From contig NW_022881614.1 of the NCBI RefSeq assembly GCF_003369915.1, forward strand, positions 33,602,342-33,666,341: a DNA stretch of 64,000 bases, read 5' to 3'. The translations under genes were made by a program, and so were the position numbers. Positions within the stretch are counted from its first letter, which is position 1. Each line of letters starts with the position of its first letter. Origin of the DNA: Drosophila miranda (taxonomy: Eukaryota; Arthropoda; Insecta; Diptera; Drosophilidae). The notes under the pieces are model-generated. The model worked only from the letters and a program-made list of their open reading frames with translations, did no database searches and was not told the origin of the DNA. Shown one piece after another: positions 35,189 to 48,059 of this stretch.

Positions 35189-38100
35189 TTAGGCCTGGCT
35201 CTCATTGCGCCCAGGTGTTATGTTGACCTGACGATCTACCGCAGACGGGGATGGCACCTGCACTTCGGCATCGGCCACATCGTTGTACGGCGGCGGCGGT
35301 GGAATGCTCTCCATCGCATCTAGGCCTGCGTCGATCACCTCCAGATCATCATCGTCATCGGAAATGGGGCCAAGGGCGACATCACTGCGTCGCATTGGAG
35401 GCGTGTTGGCATTCACGTGCATAGTGTTGTTGTTGTTCGGCATTTCGTTGTTGTTATCCATGTTATCATTATCATCCATAATGGAGGCGACGTTTGCAGT
35501 GGCCACTGCATCCAGAGCCACGAACAGGGGGGCACACCAGGATTTGCTTCAGCACCGCCAGCTTCTCCGGCCTGATCCTCTTGGTAGTTGGACATGGCCA
35601 CCTGATAGGATGGCGGCGGTGCCTGCTTCAAGTACTGGGCAATGGCCTCATCATAGTTGGGCAACAGAGTGGTGTAGGCACGCTCCTCAGCCCCAAAGGT
35701 GCCGCCCACATCATTGATCCCGGATCCCGTCTCGAGGAAGGGAAACAATGTGCGGATATGTTGCTGACGCAGAGTCAGGTACTTGTAACAGCGCCAGACG
35801 ATGCCAATGCAGTAGGCCTTCAGGAATACAATGCACACGAAAACGACGAGAACCACCACGACGAGCTCCTCAGGCGGCAGCTCCAGCAACTTCTCGCGCC
35901 AGGGCAAGCGGTGAGACTCGGCAATGATTCGATGGATGGCCTGTAGGTAGCACAGATAGCCAGCGGCGGTGAGGCTGCAACCGGAAAGAAAGAGCTGAGG
36001 AGGTTGCCCACAAAACGATTTAAAATGATCTTACGTCGTTATGGCGAAGTCAAACAGCTGCAGACAGATGCGACGGTTTCCCCTTGATGGTTCCATAGAT
36101 CATCATCAGTGTTATGGCTATCATGCAGGTGCACACCAGTCCGCCCATGTCAAAGTTCTCTACAAGCATAGAATGAAACCGAAAACGATAATTAGTAATC
36201 CATCCACGGATCCACTCTGTGTCACTGCTTACGCTCACGCTTACGATAGTTGAGGGAATGGTCGCGGTAGGCGTAGGGCGGGTCCACTTTGCTCAGGGGC
36301 GTCGGCAAGGCCGGTGCATTGAGATCCACAGTCAATGCTGCCGCTTTCCAACTCGTCCATCATCTCGGGGTTGCTCCAGATGACTGACAGAACGCTCAGG
36401 GCCAAAATGTTGAGGAACTGCAAGTGAAGCGGAGACGGATACATGAATACTACGCTGTATTATACCATCGTATAAGCTTATGTGGGAACAATGAGCTAAG
36501 ACAGGATCAATTCAATGGAATGGGTATCAAGATATATATTAAAAATTTTCACAACAAATGAATACAACGGAAACGGGTTTAGCGATGGTCAGCTGGGGCC
36601 AAGGGCTGCAACCTTTGGGTTAAGTGGTGGCAGCTGAGGCACTCGACGCCGCTCGGAGCCACTGCCGACTCCAGCGATTTCCAGTAGTGCTTGGGCTGTA
36701 CCTGCAGGCGGTTGAGGTATCCAATGAACGCTTGGTAGGAAAAGTCCAGTGCTAACTTGCAGTTAATACGATGGTGATGGCTGCAGGCGGGGTCGAAGAT
36801 CCAAGATCTTGGCTCTGGTATGCTCATGGCAGATTTGAGGAGGTGATTTTTGAACCACTCTTGATCGGCGCCGTAGTAGATTCGCGTGGTTGTGTAGGCA
36901 ATGCCATCGTGGATCAGCTGACGCACAGTCGGGTCAGTGACAACCCTCAGCACTTCCAAGGAAGATAATTCCGGATTTTGGAGTCGTACTAAATGCCACG
37001 GCGCGATCAAAGCAAAACGTACACAAGATGAGACCTCTTTTATCTTGTCCTGGAGCTGAGGCCACCGGCAATTCAACCAGCGCACTGCAGACATTAGGAC
37101 CTCCAGCTCCGAGTTGACACCGAGCATACTCGAGCATACAGAAGAAGGAGCGGCTTCAGCGGCAGAAGGAGAAACTCCTCAGAGGCCACAAGTGTCAGAA
37201 AGAACTTTGAAATACGCAGAAGGAAACGTCGCTGAGATCGCTCCATGTTCAGGCGCCTCGCCTCCACGTACAGCAATGCAGCTGCGTTCTCTTTGCAGCC
37301 ATGATCTTCAAGAACTTTGCCGCTCGAAGGACCTCCAGCAGGCCCAATCGGGGCAGGAGCGGCTTGTCCGTAAGCATCCATTCGTAGATAAGACCGAAAC
37401 TCCTTGCGGTCACATACTCCTCTGGTAGCTCCAATTCAATATCGTGGGCGGTATCGCGAAACGACTGTGAGTAGCTCTGCAGAACCATGAGATGCACTGG
37501 GAACTGACATTCGCCGATTCTGACAAGGAGTAGCTTCCAGTGTCGACCACTTGTCGGATGCGGCATATCCCAAGGAGTACAGGGTGCGCTCCTTAGGCTC
37601 GCCAGCATTCGTGCGCCAGGACGGGGACGAAGGACAATTAAAAGCTGGGTTCTTGTACAGCAAGACTAGGCCATTCTCCTCGCTCTCCACGTCCCCAGAG
37701 CTGCTACTCTCCTCCGTCTGCTCCTGCTCCTCTTCCACCAGGCTCTCTTCTTCGTCATAGCTCAGGGGGTGCTCGCTGAATAGGAATCAGATTCTTCGTA
37801 ATCGCTCTCTGCTCCGTGGTACATTGCACTCGAATCTTGCACAAGCTGTGTCGAATGCTTCTTCTGGAAGCGATCTCATTGGAAAGGAGCAATCATTTCA
37901 AATTGCTCTTGTGCGAAAAATGTAGATTCGAATGTTAGTTTTAATATTATTTCAAAATGACTGGGAAGGCAAATGCCAGCTCATATCGTAGGGGATAGAT
38001 ACAGATTCATTAAACACATTTTTTGAACATCTCGCAGGTGTTTGGGTATTCTATGGCTTATCATGACGATGAGCTGGCAGCCGAGCTGGCAAGAGAAAAA

Positions 38101-39438
38101 AAACCACAACAGATAAGGAAACTTCAGTAGATTTGATTTGCGATTTGTTTGCTAATAAGTGACAGTTGAATTAACAATTCTCCAATTTATGGCGGCCTTC
38201 TATCGCGCTGTTGAAACTGTTGACCAAACAGAAAGATGTTGTATGCATATCTGAGGGGAAATGTTTGCATATCATCTGGCGAGTACGTGGATTTTTAAAA
38301 ATAAATGGAACAGCTCATAGATTCGGATATCCTGGTATCTGGCGGTGACTGTTTGCACATATGGCCCGTGCTTAGACATCACATCAGGTTCAAGGCTCTG
38401 TTTTGACGGCAAATTGACCTTTAATGCGACACTTCAATGGAGGCGCATGGTTTGTTTGTTATAATTCTAATTTGGATACCTAAACGAAGTTGGATCAGTC
38501 AGATGGTCGCAAGATGACTGTATCACTATATGATGACCCAATCGGAATATTCAATTCGCGGCTATACGCTATACAAATAAATAAATAAATAAGAGCGTTT
38601 GAACAGCCGATACTCGACTCGAATTGGAGGGGTAAACAAAGAAAAGGGGAAACTGGGACCCGAAGTGGTATTAAATTGCACTTGCAGTTGATAAGAAGTG
38701 AAACGGAACACCATCGACAAGGTTTCAGAGCCCCACAGTCGCTGATGCTGCTCAAACACAAATTATGCCAATTGCTTATGCCAAGTCATGTGTAGGCGAC
38801 ACCTCTCCACAATGGGCTGTAGTAGGGGCTACTTTCAGCCGGGGGCTGGACAAAAGGCCCACCTTAGGGCTTGTGTAATCGCACTATACCGTTTGCCAGT
38901 CACGGATCCGGACCGACACTTCCGTATTGGGATGCAAAGTGATGCTAAGTCCCATCTTCGCTGGCACTGTTGCCGATCAGATGACGCACGGATTGACGTC
39001 ACAGGGGGAGGAAAACCCACGCAGGGAAAGTTAGACGTGTGCAGTGCGAAAGTTTTAGAGCTGCTGGATGCGTGCAGTTTTGGAGGAACTGCGCAGGCAT
39101 GGTCGATTGATTTTTCCCTTCCTTGACACTGAAAAGGGTCAAAAATGAAGCGGCAACAAATTGCATGCGTGGGAATGCAGCTGTGTATACACATTTTGAG
39201 AAGCCTGCTGCAGCTGTGTGTGTGGGTGGGGTAAAGGTCAGAGGGTGGTAATTGAGTTTCTTACCAAATGCCACAATTCAATCATCAGGGTGGCCGTATG
39301 GACATGCAGACCAAAACAGCACGTAAACTCCTTCTGCTGGCGATTGCCATTGCTGCTGGTGGCGGTGCCATTGCTGTTGTTGTTGTTGCTGGGATGATGA
39401 CTACGTTGCGGACCCATTTTGACGTGAATCCTTAACAT
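35189..39438 (-). pseudogene. LAPTM4-like pseudogene, copy D
   Basis: Exon 1 39438 (or 39417)-39265, exon 2 36417-36245 (5-bp loss), exon 3 36159-36035 (shared break), exon 4 35974-35189. Exon 4 keeps 26 bp absent from all other copies, encoding ALDAVATANVASIM in the frame of the acidic tail. The upstream G-run, however, has six G instead of seven (near 35527), so this exon is still shifted. The 26 bp look ancestral, because with seven G the tail would be continuous. Confidence 0.8.
36579..37824 (-). pseudogene. BTB/BACK-domain pseudogene, copy D
   Basis: The three shared frame breaks are present. In addition a G is missing from the six-G run near 37766 (CTCAGGGGGTGC), which shifts the frame within the first 30 codons after the ATG at 37824. 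The BTB core (FPVHLMVLQSYSQSF) and BACK-like part (GVNSELEVLMSAVRW) are otherwise well conserved. Confidence 0.75.
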
Positions 39439-40601
39439 TTCACGCCCCGCAGACAGAGGTGGGTGCCACAAGCTGCAACAAAAACAAATCACCAGGCATT
39501 AATTATGTTTATAATTTCACAATATACTCGTATAAGTGTATACATAAGTACACATATGCATATATAGTACATATGGCTGCGGTTACAGTCAATGTCAATG
39601 TGTGTGCCTGGGTTTATGTTGTGTGCCACTTTATTTGATGTCTGCTTAGAAATTTGCACAATTGTTTTTCATGGTTTTCTGCTTTCACTATAATTTTCGT
39701 TTAAGCACTTATTATTAAATGTACCTTTGGAGTGTTAGATGTATAAATCTAATCTAGTTGTTAATGCAACTTGCACTGAATTCGAAATCTATCTTTTTAA
39801 TTAACTGCGCAGCAGTGTGATAAAAATATACCGTGCGACCCTCAGAAATATACCAAAATATACCGTCTCATTTTAAAAATATACCGCAAATATACTGACG
39901 AATTCAAGTTCTATTATACATATTACTCGTTTCTGATATTCCGTAGAATATTTCTAGCTAGATAGATCGTTTAGCCCTGCCCACATAATTTTATATGGTT
40001 ACTGATTCAACTTTCTACTTGACTGGCTTATTTTAAATACTTTCTTTTATTAGATTTTGCCTAAAAAAAAGGTTTTAGTGAAAAAGGTCAAACAAAAAAA
40101 AGTTAGGGCGTAATTGTTCCTATTGCTCATAGTTTTATCCCATTGATAAATACATTTTCTACAAGATTAACGAATTTTAAGTACTCCCATTTATTGTATT
40201 TTGACTAAAACAAGGTTTAAACAAAAAAAACAGTCACAATGTTGTAACGTCAATGTTGCTGGTATTTAAAGTCGTGTTGCTTGTCAGCCTATGGCCATTT
40301 GTATACACTATTTGGTTTATTTTATATAAAGATACTGTTTTCCAAGCTGCTTTAAAGCGTAATTTAGAAAGACCATTTCTGAAAATGGTCTTTGTAAGGA
40401 GACCACTACCTGCAAAATATCGTTGAAATACCTTTCAAACAGAGATTGACAACAGCCCAAGGATGACCCAAGCCCAAGGATGATATTCATGTTTTTCACA
40501 AATAGAAAAGTTCTCAGAATACACACTACTTGAATTCATAAGTGATTTTATTTAGACTATTACAAACCCTTAAAAATACAAGATGGCAAATATAACATGT
40601 A

Positions 40602-42651
40602 CTATTCATCATCGAGTATTTCTATGGACGCATTGGGCTCATCCTCCTTTTCGTCCATACTGTCGGATTTGCTTGAGGAAGTTTTGAGTTCCTCGATTTC
40701 ATCCTTGAGATCCTCGATTTGCTCTTCGTACCGCCGCTTTTGTGATGCCAGCTGCAATGATACGCGATTGTTTAGTGGCAATGGAAAGGCAAACCATCTT
40801 ATGTAAGGCGTACAAACCTTAAACTCGAACTCCCGCTCTGCCATCAGACGTTGCTTCACGGTCTGCTCCTCCCACTGCTTGTTTGCCCGCATCAATTCTT
40901 GGTAGGTCTCCGAAAGTTCCTTTCGCAGCTTCTCCTCCAGCATCTGCATCTTCAGTACATGGTCGAACTTCAATCGATCGATCTCTTCCCGCAGGCTGTA
41001 CGGTAAAAAGTGTATTATACGATGTGTTATTATGCCGAAAAGCGATGAGCTCATTAGATTTCTATACCTGATATTACCCTCCTCAATCTCTTTGACGTAT
41101 TCGTACTGGGTATTCCTTTTAGAGTTGTCAAAGAAACCGGAATATCGTGTACTATGCTGCTTTATCAAAGGCTCTTTAAAAATGATATTCTTCGCTATGG
41201 AGGCGAAGTTGAGCACGTTCAGGTTTTCCTCATAGAACTTCTCCAGCGGTGTGACAGTCACTATCATGGCCAAGCGTTCCTTTCCGAGCAGGGCTGCTTG
41301 CAACAGCATGGTAAGCTTTGAATCGCGAAATGGTATGACGTCATTGTTTGGCTTCTTCCGTGAAGTACTGGCCGCGTCCAGACACCGCCCCAAAGTCATT
41401 AGGGAGGTGTTGATGTTTTTCGCCTCCTTGAGGCATAACCCGATGGTGCCCGTGTTGTTTACACGCTCCGAGCCCGCAAGGTCGCAAAACTTGTACGAAC
41501 ATTGAGTGGTCATTCCCGAGCTGTTGTACTTCAACACATCCACGATGAAGACACAGTGGGATCTGCTAGAGTTCGCGTTCACCGAGGTCGAAGCGTAGGT
41601 GGAACGCTGCTGTCCCAGCCGCAGCAGCCGCAAGGCTTCCTCGCTGCTTCTTACGAACACAGTCGTCAGGCCCTTGATATATACTTGACCTTTATTGCAG
41701 GAGATCTTCATGGGCTTTCGCGGAACAGCACCAAGATTTTCTTGACGCGGCGGTATGCTCAATAGGTCGTATACCAGTTCATTGTAGATCTCCACAAATG
41801 ATACCCAAATCATTACCGAGACGTTCGGGTCGGCCTTTGTCTCGAAGGTGTGATCCCCCTGAATCGCCTCCTTCAGTCGCTCGTGATGCCCGCCAATATC
41901 CTGGCACAAGCTAAGCAGTTTCTTGCTTATTTGCATTTCCCGCAACGTGGTCTCGTCCTGAAGGAACTCAATGCAGCCGTTGACCAGTTTTAGTTTGGGT
42001 GAGTGGTATAAGTTTTCCATGTAGATGGTGAATATGTGCTCTAGGCCGCGGGGTATAACACCAGCAAGCACATCATCGCCTTTGTTGGAAAAAACATTAT
42101 GAGCAGTTGCCCTTTGGTGCAGACAGTAAAATATCGAACATACCAAGCATTGTGTACGTTTTTCCCGAGCCTGAAGTGCCATACGTCATTATGGTAACGC
42201 ATTTTTCATCCAGAATCCTGGGACCAACACAGATGCCGTAGACATCCCGCTGCCCAACGGAGCCATCGAATATAGATGTGAATCCAAAGTGCTTTTCCAT
42301 TTTGTTGACATTGGTGCTGGTGTTTTCACTCATCGCGCTGGTAACCAGCACTTTTCCATCGTCTGATACCGAGTATGCTTTGGAGGCGGCACCAACGGGA
42401 CGCAGACGCAAAAAGACCTGTGGCCCAGTATCCCCGACACTGCTATCTTCAGCACTCGGGACACTAGTTGCATAGTCTCCACCATTGGATGCGCACTCTG
42501 AGCCGTCTGTGCTCTCCCTGGCTTCATGTATATCATCGAACAGACGCAACTTTTTCTCCGGTCTTGGTCGACAGCGCCGGTCATCGCTGGGATCTCGAGC
42601 CATGAGAAATGAGCGCTTTTCGCGCACTGGTGCTTCATACGAATCGCTCAT
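40602..42651 (-). CDS. sub: Kinesin-6 motor protein, subito-like, intact (copy D)
   Basis: Four exons give one continuous frame: 42651-42144, 42079-41068, 40995-40818 and 40751-40602, with introns of 64, 72 and 66 nt and GT/AG ends. The coding length is 1848 nt, or 615 aa, close to the ~630 aa I recall for fly Subito and much shorter than Pavarotti. The start is MSDSYEAP. The nucleotide-binding loop GTSGSGKT is at residues 157-164, switch I NSSRSH at 339-344 and DLAGSE at 369-374. A coiled coil follows (LKFDHVLKMQMLEEKLRKEL onwards), then an acidic Ser-rich tail ending EILDDE. Kinesin-6 motors bundle antiparallel microtubules; Subito organises the meiosis I and central spindle. One oddity is Cys at about residue 385 (GLCLKEA), where copies A and C have Arg, a conserved kinesin-6 position. 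AATAAA lies at 40547-40552. It could still be a recent copy on its way to decay. Confidence 0.82.
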
Positions 42652-43834
42652 GTTAAGGTGTGACGGTTGCCGAATATTCCAAAAGTTTATTGCTGATTTG
42701 CAGATTTTATTTTCTTCAATTGTAGATTCGCGCTTTTTTTCAGACGCCTCTGGTAGGGTTGCCGCTTTTTTCAAATTTGTGTAGATGACAGCTACGACCA
42801 GTGATACGGTATCGAACGTTGACAGTTCGTAATATTTATATCGTGATAGTTTTTGCCAAAATTTATTGATATTTTCTATCAAATATAATTCCATAAAGAC
42901 TGCAAGTTCAAGGCACACAAGACTAGAAGCATTTCCCATACAAAATATAGATGTGTCAGTTCATACATCGAATATGTACCAAACGAATTTACAGCGTACG
43001 CTCCCAGGTCTTCGGTTGCTGCGTTCAGTGTGACTGTATCCCACTGTATTGTGTGCGCCACGTTTTGTTTTTTTTTCGCTCTGAGAGGTTGTGGGGTTGG
43101 TGCATCGCTCTGTGGAAAAGAGGAACTTGCGTACAAAATACAAATAGAAACATTTGCTTTTAAATATGAAGTGATATAGGTCCTACTATAAGACGCAGAG
43201 AAACCTGTTTTTAATTGGTGTTTTTAGCAAATAAGCAAAAGTGAACGTGGAGTGCAACTGCAGTTATATAAAATCGCGTTACTGTAACTGCACTTTTACA
43301 GTAAGTTTCCTTTTATCTCAGTGCCCACCACCGCCATTGCCTATGCCTCCCTCGCCCCGCGAATCCTAGTTCCTATAATTTTGCGTCGTTCGATTGTTGT
43401 TTCTCCGCGTTCCTGCGCGTTGGCTGGCTGCGCGCTGTTGCTGTTTCTCAGCAAACGCACTAGTTGCCTTTCCTCCCCTGTCCCACACTTCTGCACTACG
43501 TCATACTCCGAATTCAATATGAGATATTATTTATAGAGGCAGAGATAAACTGCACTCTACGAAACGCCATGGAATCAGAGAGAAGGAGAGAACAAAAGCG
43601 TCCACGCGGGTGGGTGATCAGATAGATGGTGTGTGTGCTCGCCATATCAAGGTGGGGCCTATGGCGTTATCAGTGCCAAACAACAACCCGTCGTAAATAA
43701 GTGCGAATTTGGAGAGTGCCAATCAGGTTGGGATCAACCGCAACAACAGCTGTTCTTCGGTGTAATTCTATTCCACACATACATATGTATGTATACATGA
43801 GCATGTATGTTTGCTCTGGGAAGCGACCAAACTT

Positions 43835-44019
43835 CAGCTGGCGTGGCTATGCGGTCTAGTCGTTTGGACATTTCTCATGCGGTTTTAGGTAGGGACGACG
43901 ATCGCGCTCTCACTTCGATCGTGTGTTCGAATCCCGTCCGAGCTTGTTGGCTTCTTCGACGAAAACTCACGTTAATTAGCCGTTACTCCTTGGGCTACAT
44001 TAACTTTTTCTTTTTTTTT
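43835..44019 (+). ncRNA. tRNA-like Pol III element, copy D
   Basis: A box at 43844-43854, B box TGTTCGAATCC at 43924-43934, then T-runs. Flanking variants (ACCAAACTTCAGCTGG, CCCGTCCGAGC) are identical to copy B. Confidence 0.4.
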
Positions 44020-44145
44020 CTCCCATTTTGTTGGTTTTTCCAGTTAAGGTTTTCCCATATCATAATATTTGCAGTGTGATATCATCGCATTCAAATATAA
44101 CGTCAATTGTTTAGTTTCTCTCTATCTCTCCGTTTCTCTGGCTCT

Positions 44146-44179
<34 letters not shown>

Positions 44180-44803
44180 CTGCGCCTCTAACTGGTGACG
44201 TAATTTGAATCTGCTGCAATCGCCTTTCTTGTTTTGGTCTTATAAGAAATGTGTATGGCTGCGCAAACCGGTTCCCAATAGTTTACTTTTGTTTTCGGAA
44301 CTGCGCCGCACCATAACAAACCTCCATCTGCTGCTGCTCCCACCCTAACACCATTCCATATCACATCATTGAAATGTGAGTTCAAGATGCAGCTGGCTGG
44401 CTGGATAAGTCGGTTGGTTGAAGGCGACCATCGACCGTGTCTGGCCATCCATATCAATGCGAATCGCGGTGTTGTCAACACAATAAAGGTGTTGAAAGGA
44501 TTAAACTCTGTATTCTTCCCATGATTGTGGAGAAGATTACTTCCATTTAGGGGTCAACAAATCACACTTCGAACCGTATTTTCAACATTCCTCTGATAGA
44601 GACAATCAGCATTGCCCAAATATGAGAGTGTGTTTCTGTATGGGCAGTGTAACCACTGGAATCAACGGCCTGTAGTGGACAACGGTTAGTAGGACATATG
44701 TTTTCCTCAGAGGTCGACCAGCACGCTATCATTCCGGCTACTGTCTCGTCGGCAAAAGGGTGGTGTTCTTTTTATTTGTCTATTCTGAGACCTACGATAT
44801 TTG

Positions 44804-45903
44804 TTATACCCGATACTCGAAATGAGTATTGGGGTATATTAGATTTGTGGTAAAAGTGGATGTGTGTAACGTCCAGAAGGAATCGTTTCCGACCCCATAA
44901 AGTATATATATTCTTGATCAGCATCAATAGCCGAGTCGATTTAGCCCTGTCTGTCTGTCCGTCTATCCGTCCGTCCGTCCGTCCGTCCGTCCCCTTCAGC
45001 GCCTAGTGCTCAAAGACTATAAGAGCTAGAGCAACGATGTTTTGGATCCAGACGTCTGTGATATGTCACTGCTACAAAAATATTTCAAAACTTCGCCCCG
45101 CCCACTTCCGCCCCCCACAAAGGACGAAAATCTGTGGCATCCACATTTTTAAAGATACGATAAAACCAAAAACGCAGAATCGGTGAGGATGACCATATCT
45201 TCTACAGGGCAAAATCTGAACCAGATCGAATAATGATTATAGCCAGAATCAAGAAAACAATTTCATTCTTTCTCGCTCTGTCTCTCTCTAACACCCAGGT
45301 TTCATGGTCGGTTTTGTCAATTGCAAAATATGAGTTCAAGGATCTCAGAACCTATAAGAGCCAGAGCAACCAAATTTGGTATCCACACTCCTGTGATATC
45401 GGACCTTGACCGTTTCGTGTCCAAATTTCGCCACCCCCCCTTCCGCCCCCGCAAAGGACGAAAATCTGGGGCATCCACAAATCTCAGAGACTATTAAGGC
45501 TAGAGTAACCAAATTTGGTATGCACTCCTGTTAGATCTTACTATAAAACGTATATCTCAAAATTTCGCCCCACCCCCATCCGCCCCCACAAAGGACGAAA
45601 ATCTGTTGCATCCACAATATTGAGGATACGAGAAAACTAAAAACGCAGAATCATAGATAATGACCATATCTATCAGATTGCTGAATCTGGATCAGATCAG
45701 ATCATTTTTATAGCCAAAAGGAACAAATCAATTTGCACTGGCTACGCAGCCCCCGACGTCACGCTCAGACTGATTTTCTGTCTCTCTCGCACGCACTCTT
45801 TGTCTTGTCGTTCAATATTAGCGGCGTCTGCGGAGGAGAGCCATACTGACTTAGTATCGGGTATAACTGTAGAGTTGCGGTGTCCGCAGCAACTCACAAC
45901 GTT
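44804..45903 (+). mobile_element. Helitron-like element at the D/E junction (full-length form)
   Basis: About 1.1 kb with a GTCC tract expanded near 44970, an internal TCTCTCTCTAACACC tract and the terminal GC hairpin. It has the ~325-bp internal section missing from the A/B and B/C elements. Confidence 0.8.
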
Positions 45904-46520
45904 CACAACATTCATACCCAGAGATAGGGCTTTCGGGCTGTGGGCTGCGGGCGCCAATTGAATTTATCTGGTAACGAACTACTTGGGCTTAATCTAATTG
46001 AAATTCTCATGGTTAAACGAATGAAAACGTTTATAACAGGTTGTTGTTGCATCTACTTTCGAATATCGGACGTGGCCGAAAAGGAATTGAAGCTTTTCTG
46101 GGCCACACCAAAATCCTTGCTACGGTCCTTTTTTTGGTTTTGGAAATTTAAAGACAAGCAACCATATATATATATATAGCATATATGCATTCATAAAGAC
46201 AATCTGCTTGCGTTTTCATTTTACCTTAAACAACAATATGGGCGGCGGCTATAAATGGGAATTACTTAAAATTTTTCATTTGCTAAAACACTTTTCAACA
46301 CATTTGTGCATAAATACTAAATACTATATATGTATAGAGAGAGCATATATGTATAAACGCAAGAGTGCACCTGATTGATGGAGGAAACGGAATGAGCCAA
46401 GTAATTATAACCAAAAAAACGTTGTGCGGCTGGGCAAGACGAGGATGTGGATGGTAGTAATGCGAGCACGCGCTCACATCACGGTTACATAGTGAGAAAA
46501 AAACTTAAAGAAATCACAAC

Positions 46521-47477
46521 TTAGGCCTGGCTCTCATTGCGCCCAGGTGTTATGTTGACCTGACGATCTACCGCAGACGGGGATGGCACCTGCACTTCGG
46601 CATCGGCCACATCGTTGTACGGCGGCGGCGGTGGAATGCTCTCCATCGCATCTAGGCCTGCGTCGATCACCTCCAGATCATCATCGTCATCGGAAATGGG
46701 GCCAAGGGCGACATCACTGCGTCGCATTGGAGGCGTGTTGGCATTCACGTGCATCGTGTTGTTGTTGTTCGGCATTTCGTTGTTGTTATCCATGTTATCA
46801 TTATCATCCATAATGGAGGAGAGCCACGAACAGGGGGGGCACACCAGGATTTGCTTCAGCACCGCCAGCTTCTCCGGCCTGATCCTCTTGGTAGTTGGAC
46901 ATGGCCACCTGATAGGATGGCGGCGGTGCCTGCTTCAAGTACTGGGCAATGGCCTCATCATAGTTGGGCAACAGAGTGGTGTAGGCACGCTCCTCAGCCC
47001 CAAAGGTGCTGCCCACACCATTGATCCCGGATCCCGTCTCGAGGAAGGGAAACAATGTGCGGATATGTTGCTGACGCAGAGTCAGGTACTTGTAACAGCG
47101 CCAGACGATGCCAATGCAGTAGGCCTTCAGGAATACAATGCACACGAAAACGACGAGAACCACCACGACGAGCTCCTCAGGCGGCAGCTCCAGCAGCTTC
47201 TCGCGCCAGTGCAAGCGGTGAGACTCGGCAATGATTCGATGGATGGCCTGTAGGTAGCACAGATAGCCAGCGGCGGTGAGGCTGCAACCGGAAAGAAAGA
47301 GCTGGGGAGGTTGCCCACAAAACGATTTAAAATGATCTTACGTCGTTATGGCGAAGTCAAACACTTTGCTCAGGGGCGTCGGCAAGGCCGGTGCATTGAG
47401 ATCCACAGTGTAGTCAATGCTGCCGCTTTCCAACTCGTCCATCATCTCGGGGTTGCGCCAGATGACCGCCAGAACGC
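46521..47477 (-). pseudogene. LAPTM4-like pseudogene fragment, copy E
   Basis: Exon 4 is at 47281-46521. Only the last ~20 nt of exon 3 (up to 47363) are left, fused directly to exon 2 sequence. Exon 4 has seven G and the 26-bp loss, so its tail is out of frame. A Pro-to-His change occurs in LPWREK (reads LHWREK). Confidence 0.8.
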
Positions 47478-47713
47478 GTCCACGCGGGTGGGTGATCAGA
47501 TAGATGGTGTGTGTGCTCGCCATATCAAGGTGGGGCCTATGGCGTTATCAGTGCCAAACAACAACCCGTCGTAAATAAGTGCGAATTTGGAGAGTGCCAA
47601 TCAGGTTGGGATCAACCGCAACAACAGCTGTTCTTCGGTGTAATTCTATTCCACACATACATATGTATGTATACATGAGCATGTATGTTTGCTCTGGGAA
47701 GCGATAAAACTTC

Positions 47714-47896
47714 TAGCTGGCGTGGCTATGCGGTCTAGTCGTTTGGACATTTCTCATGCGGTTTTAGGTAGGGACGACGATCGCGCTCTCACTTCGATCG
47801 TGTGTTCGAATCCCGCCCGAGCTTGTTGGCTTCTTCGACGAAAACTCACGTTAATTAGCCGTTACTCCTTGGGCTACATTAACTTTTTCTTTTTTT
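47714..47896 (+). ncRNA. tRNA-like Pol III element, copy E
   Basis: A box at 47723-47733, B box TGTTCGAATCC at 47803-47813, then T-runs (the second is one T shorter). The upstream GCGATAAAACTT variant is shared only with copy F. Confidence 0.4.
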
Positions 47897-48024
47897 TCTC
47901 CCATTTTGTTGGTTTTTCCAGTTAGGGTTTTCCCATATCATAATATTTGCAGTGTGATATCATCGCATTCAAATATAACGTCAATTGTTTAGTTTCTCTC
48001 TATCTCTCCGTTTCTCTGGCTCTC

Positions 48025-48059
<35 letters not shown>

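Larger units (their letters stand above)
34575..44803. repeat. Amplicon copy D (full length, ~10.23 kb)
   Basis: Full gene order. It is the only complete copy with an intact kinesin. It uniquely keeps 26 bp (35488-35513) in LAPTM4 exon 4 and 31 bp in the kinesin. It shares the TGTAG and ~135-bp losses with C and G, and it shares right-end variants with copy B. A private ~28-bp loss lies near 40387. Confidence 0.9.
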
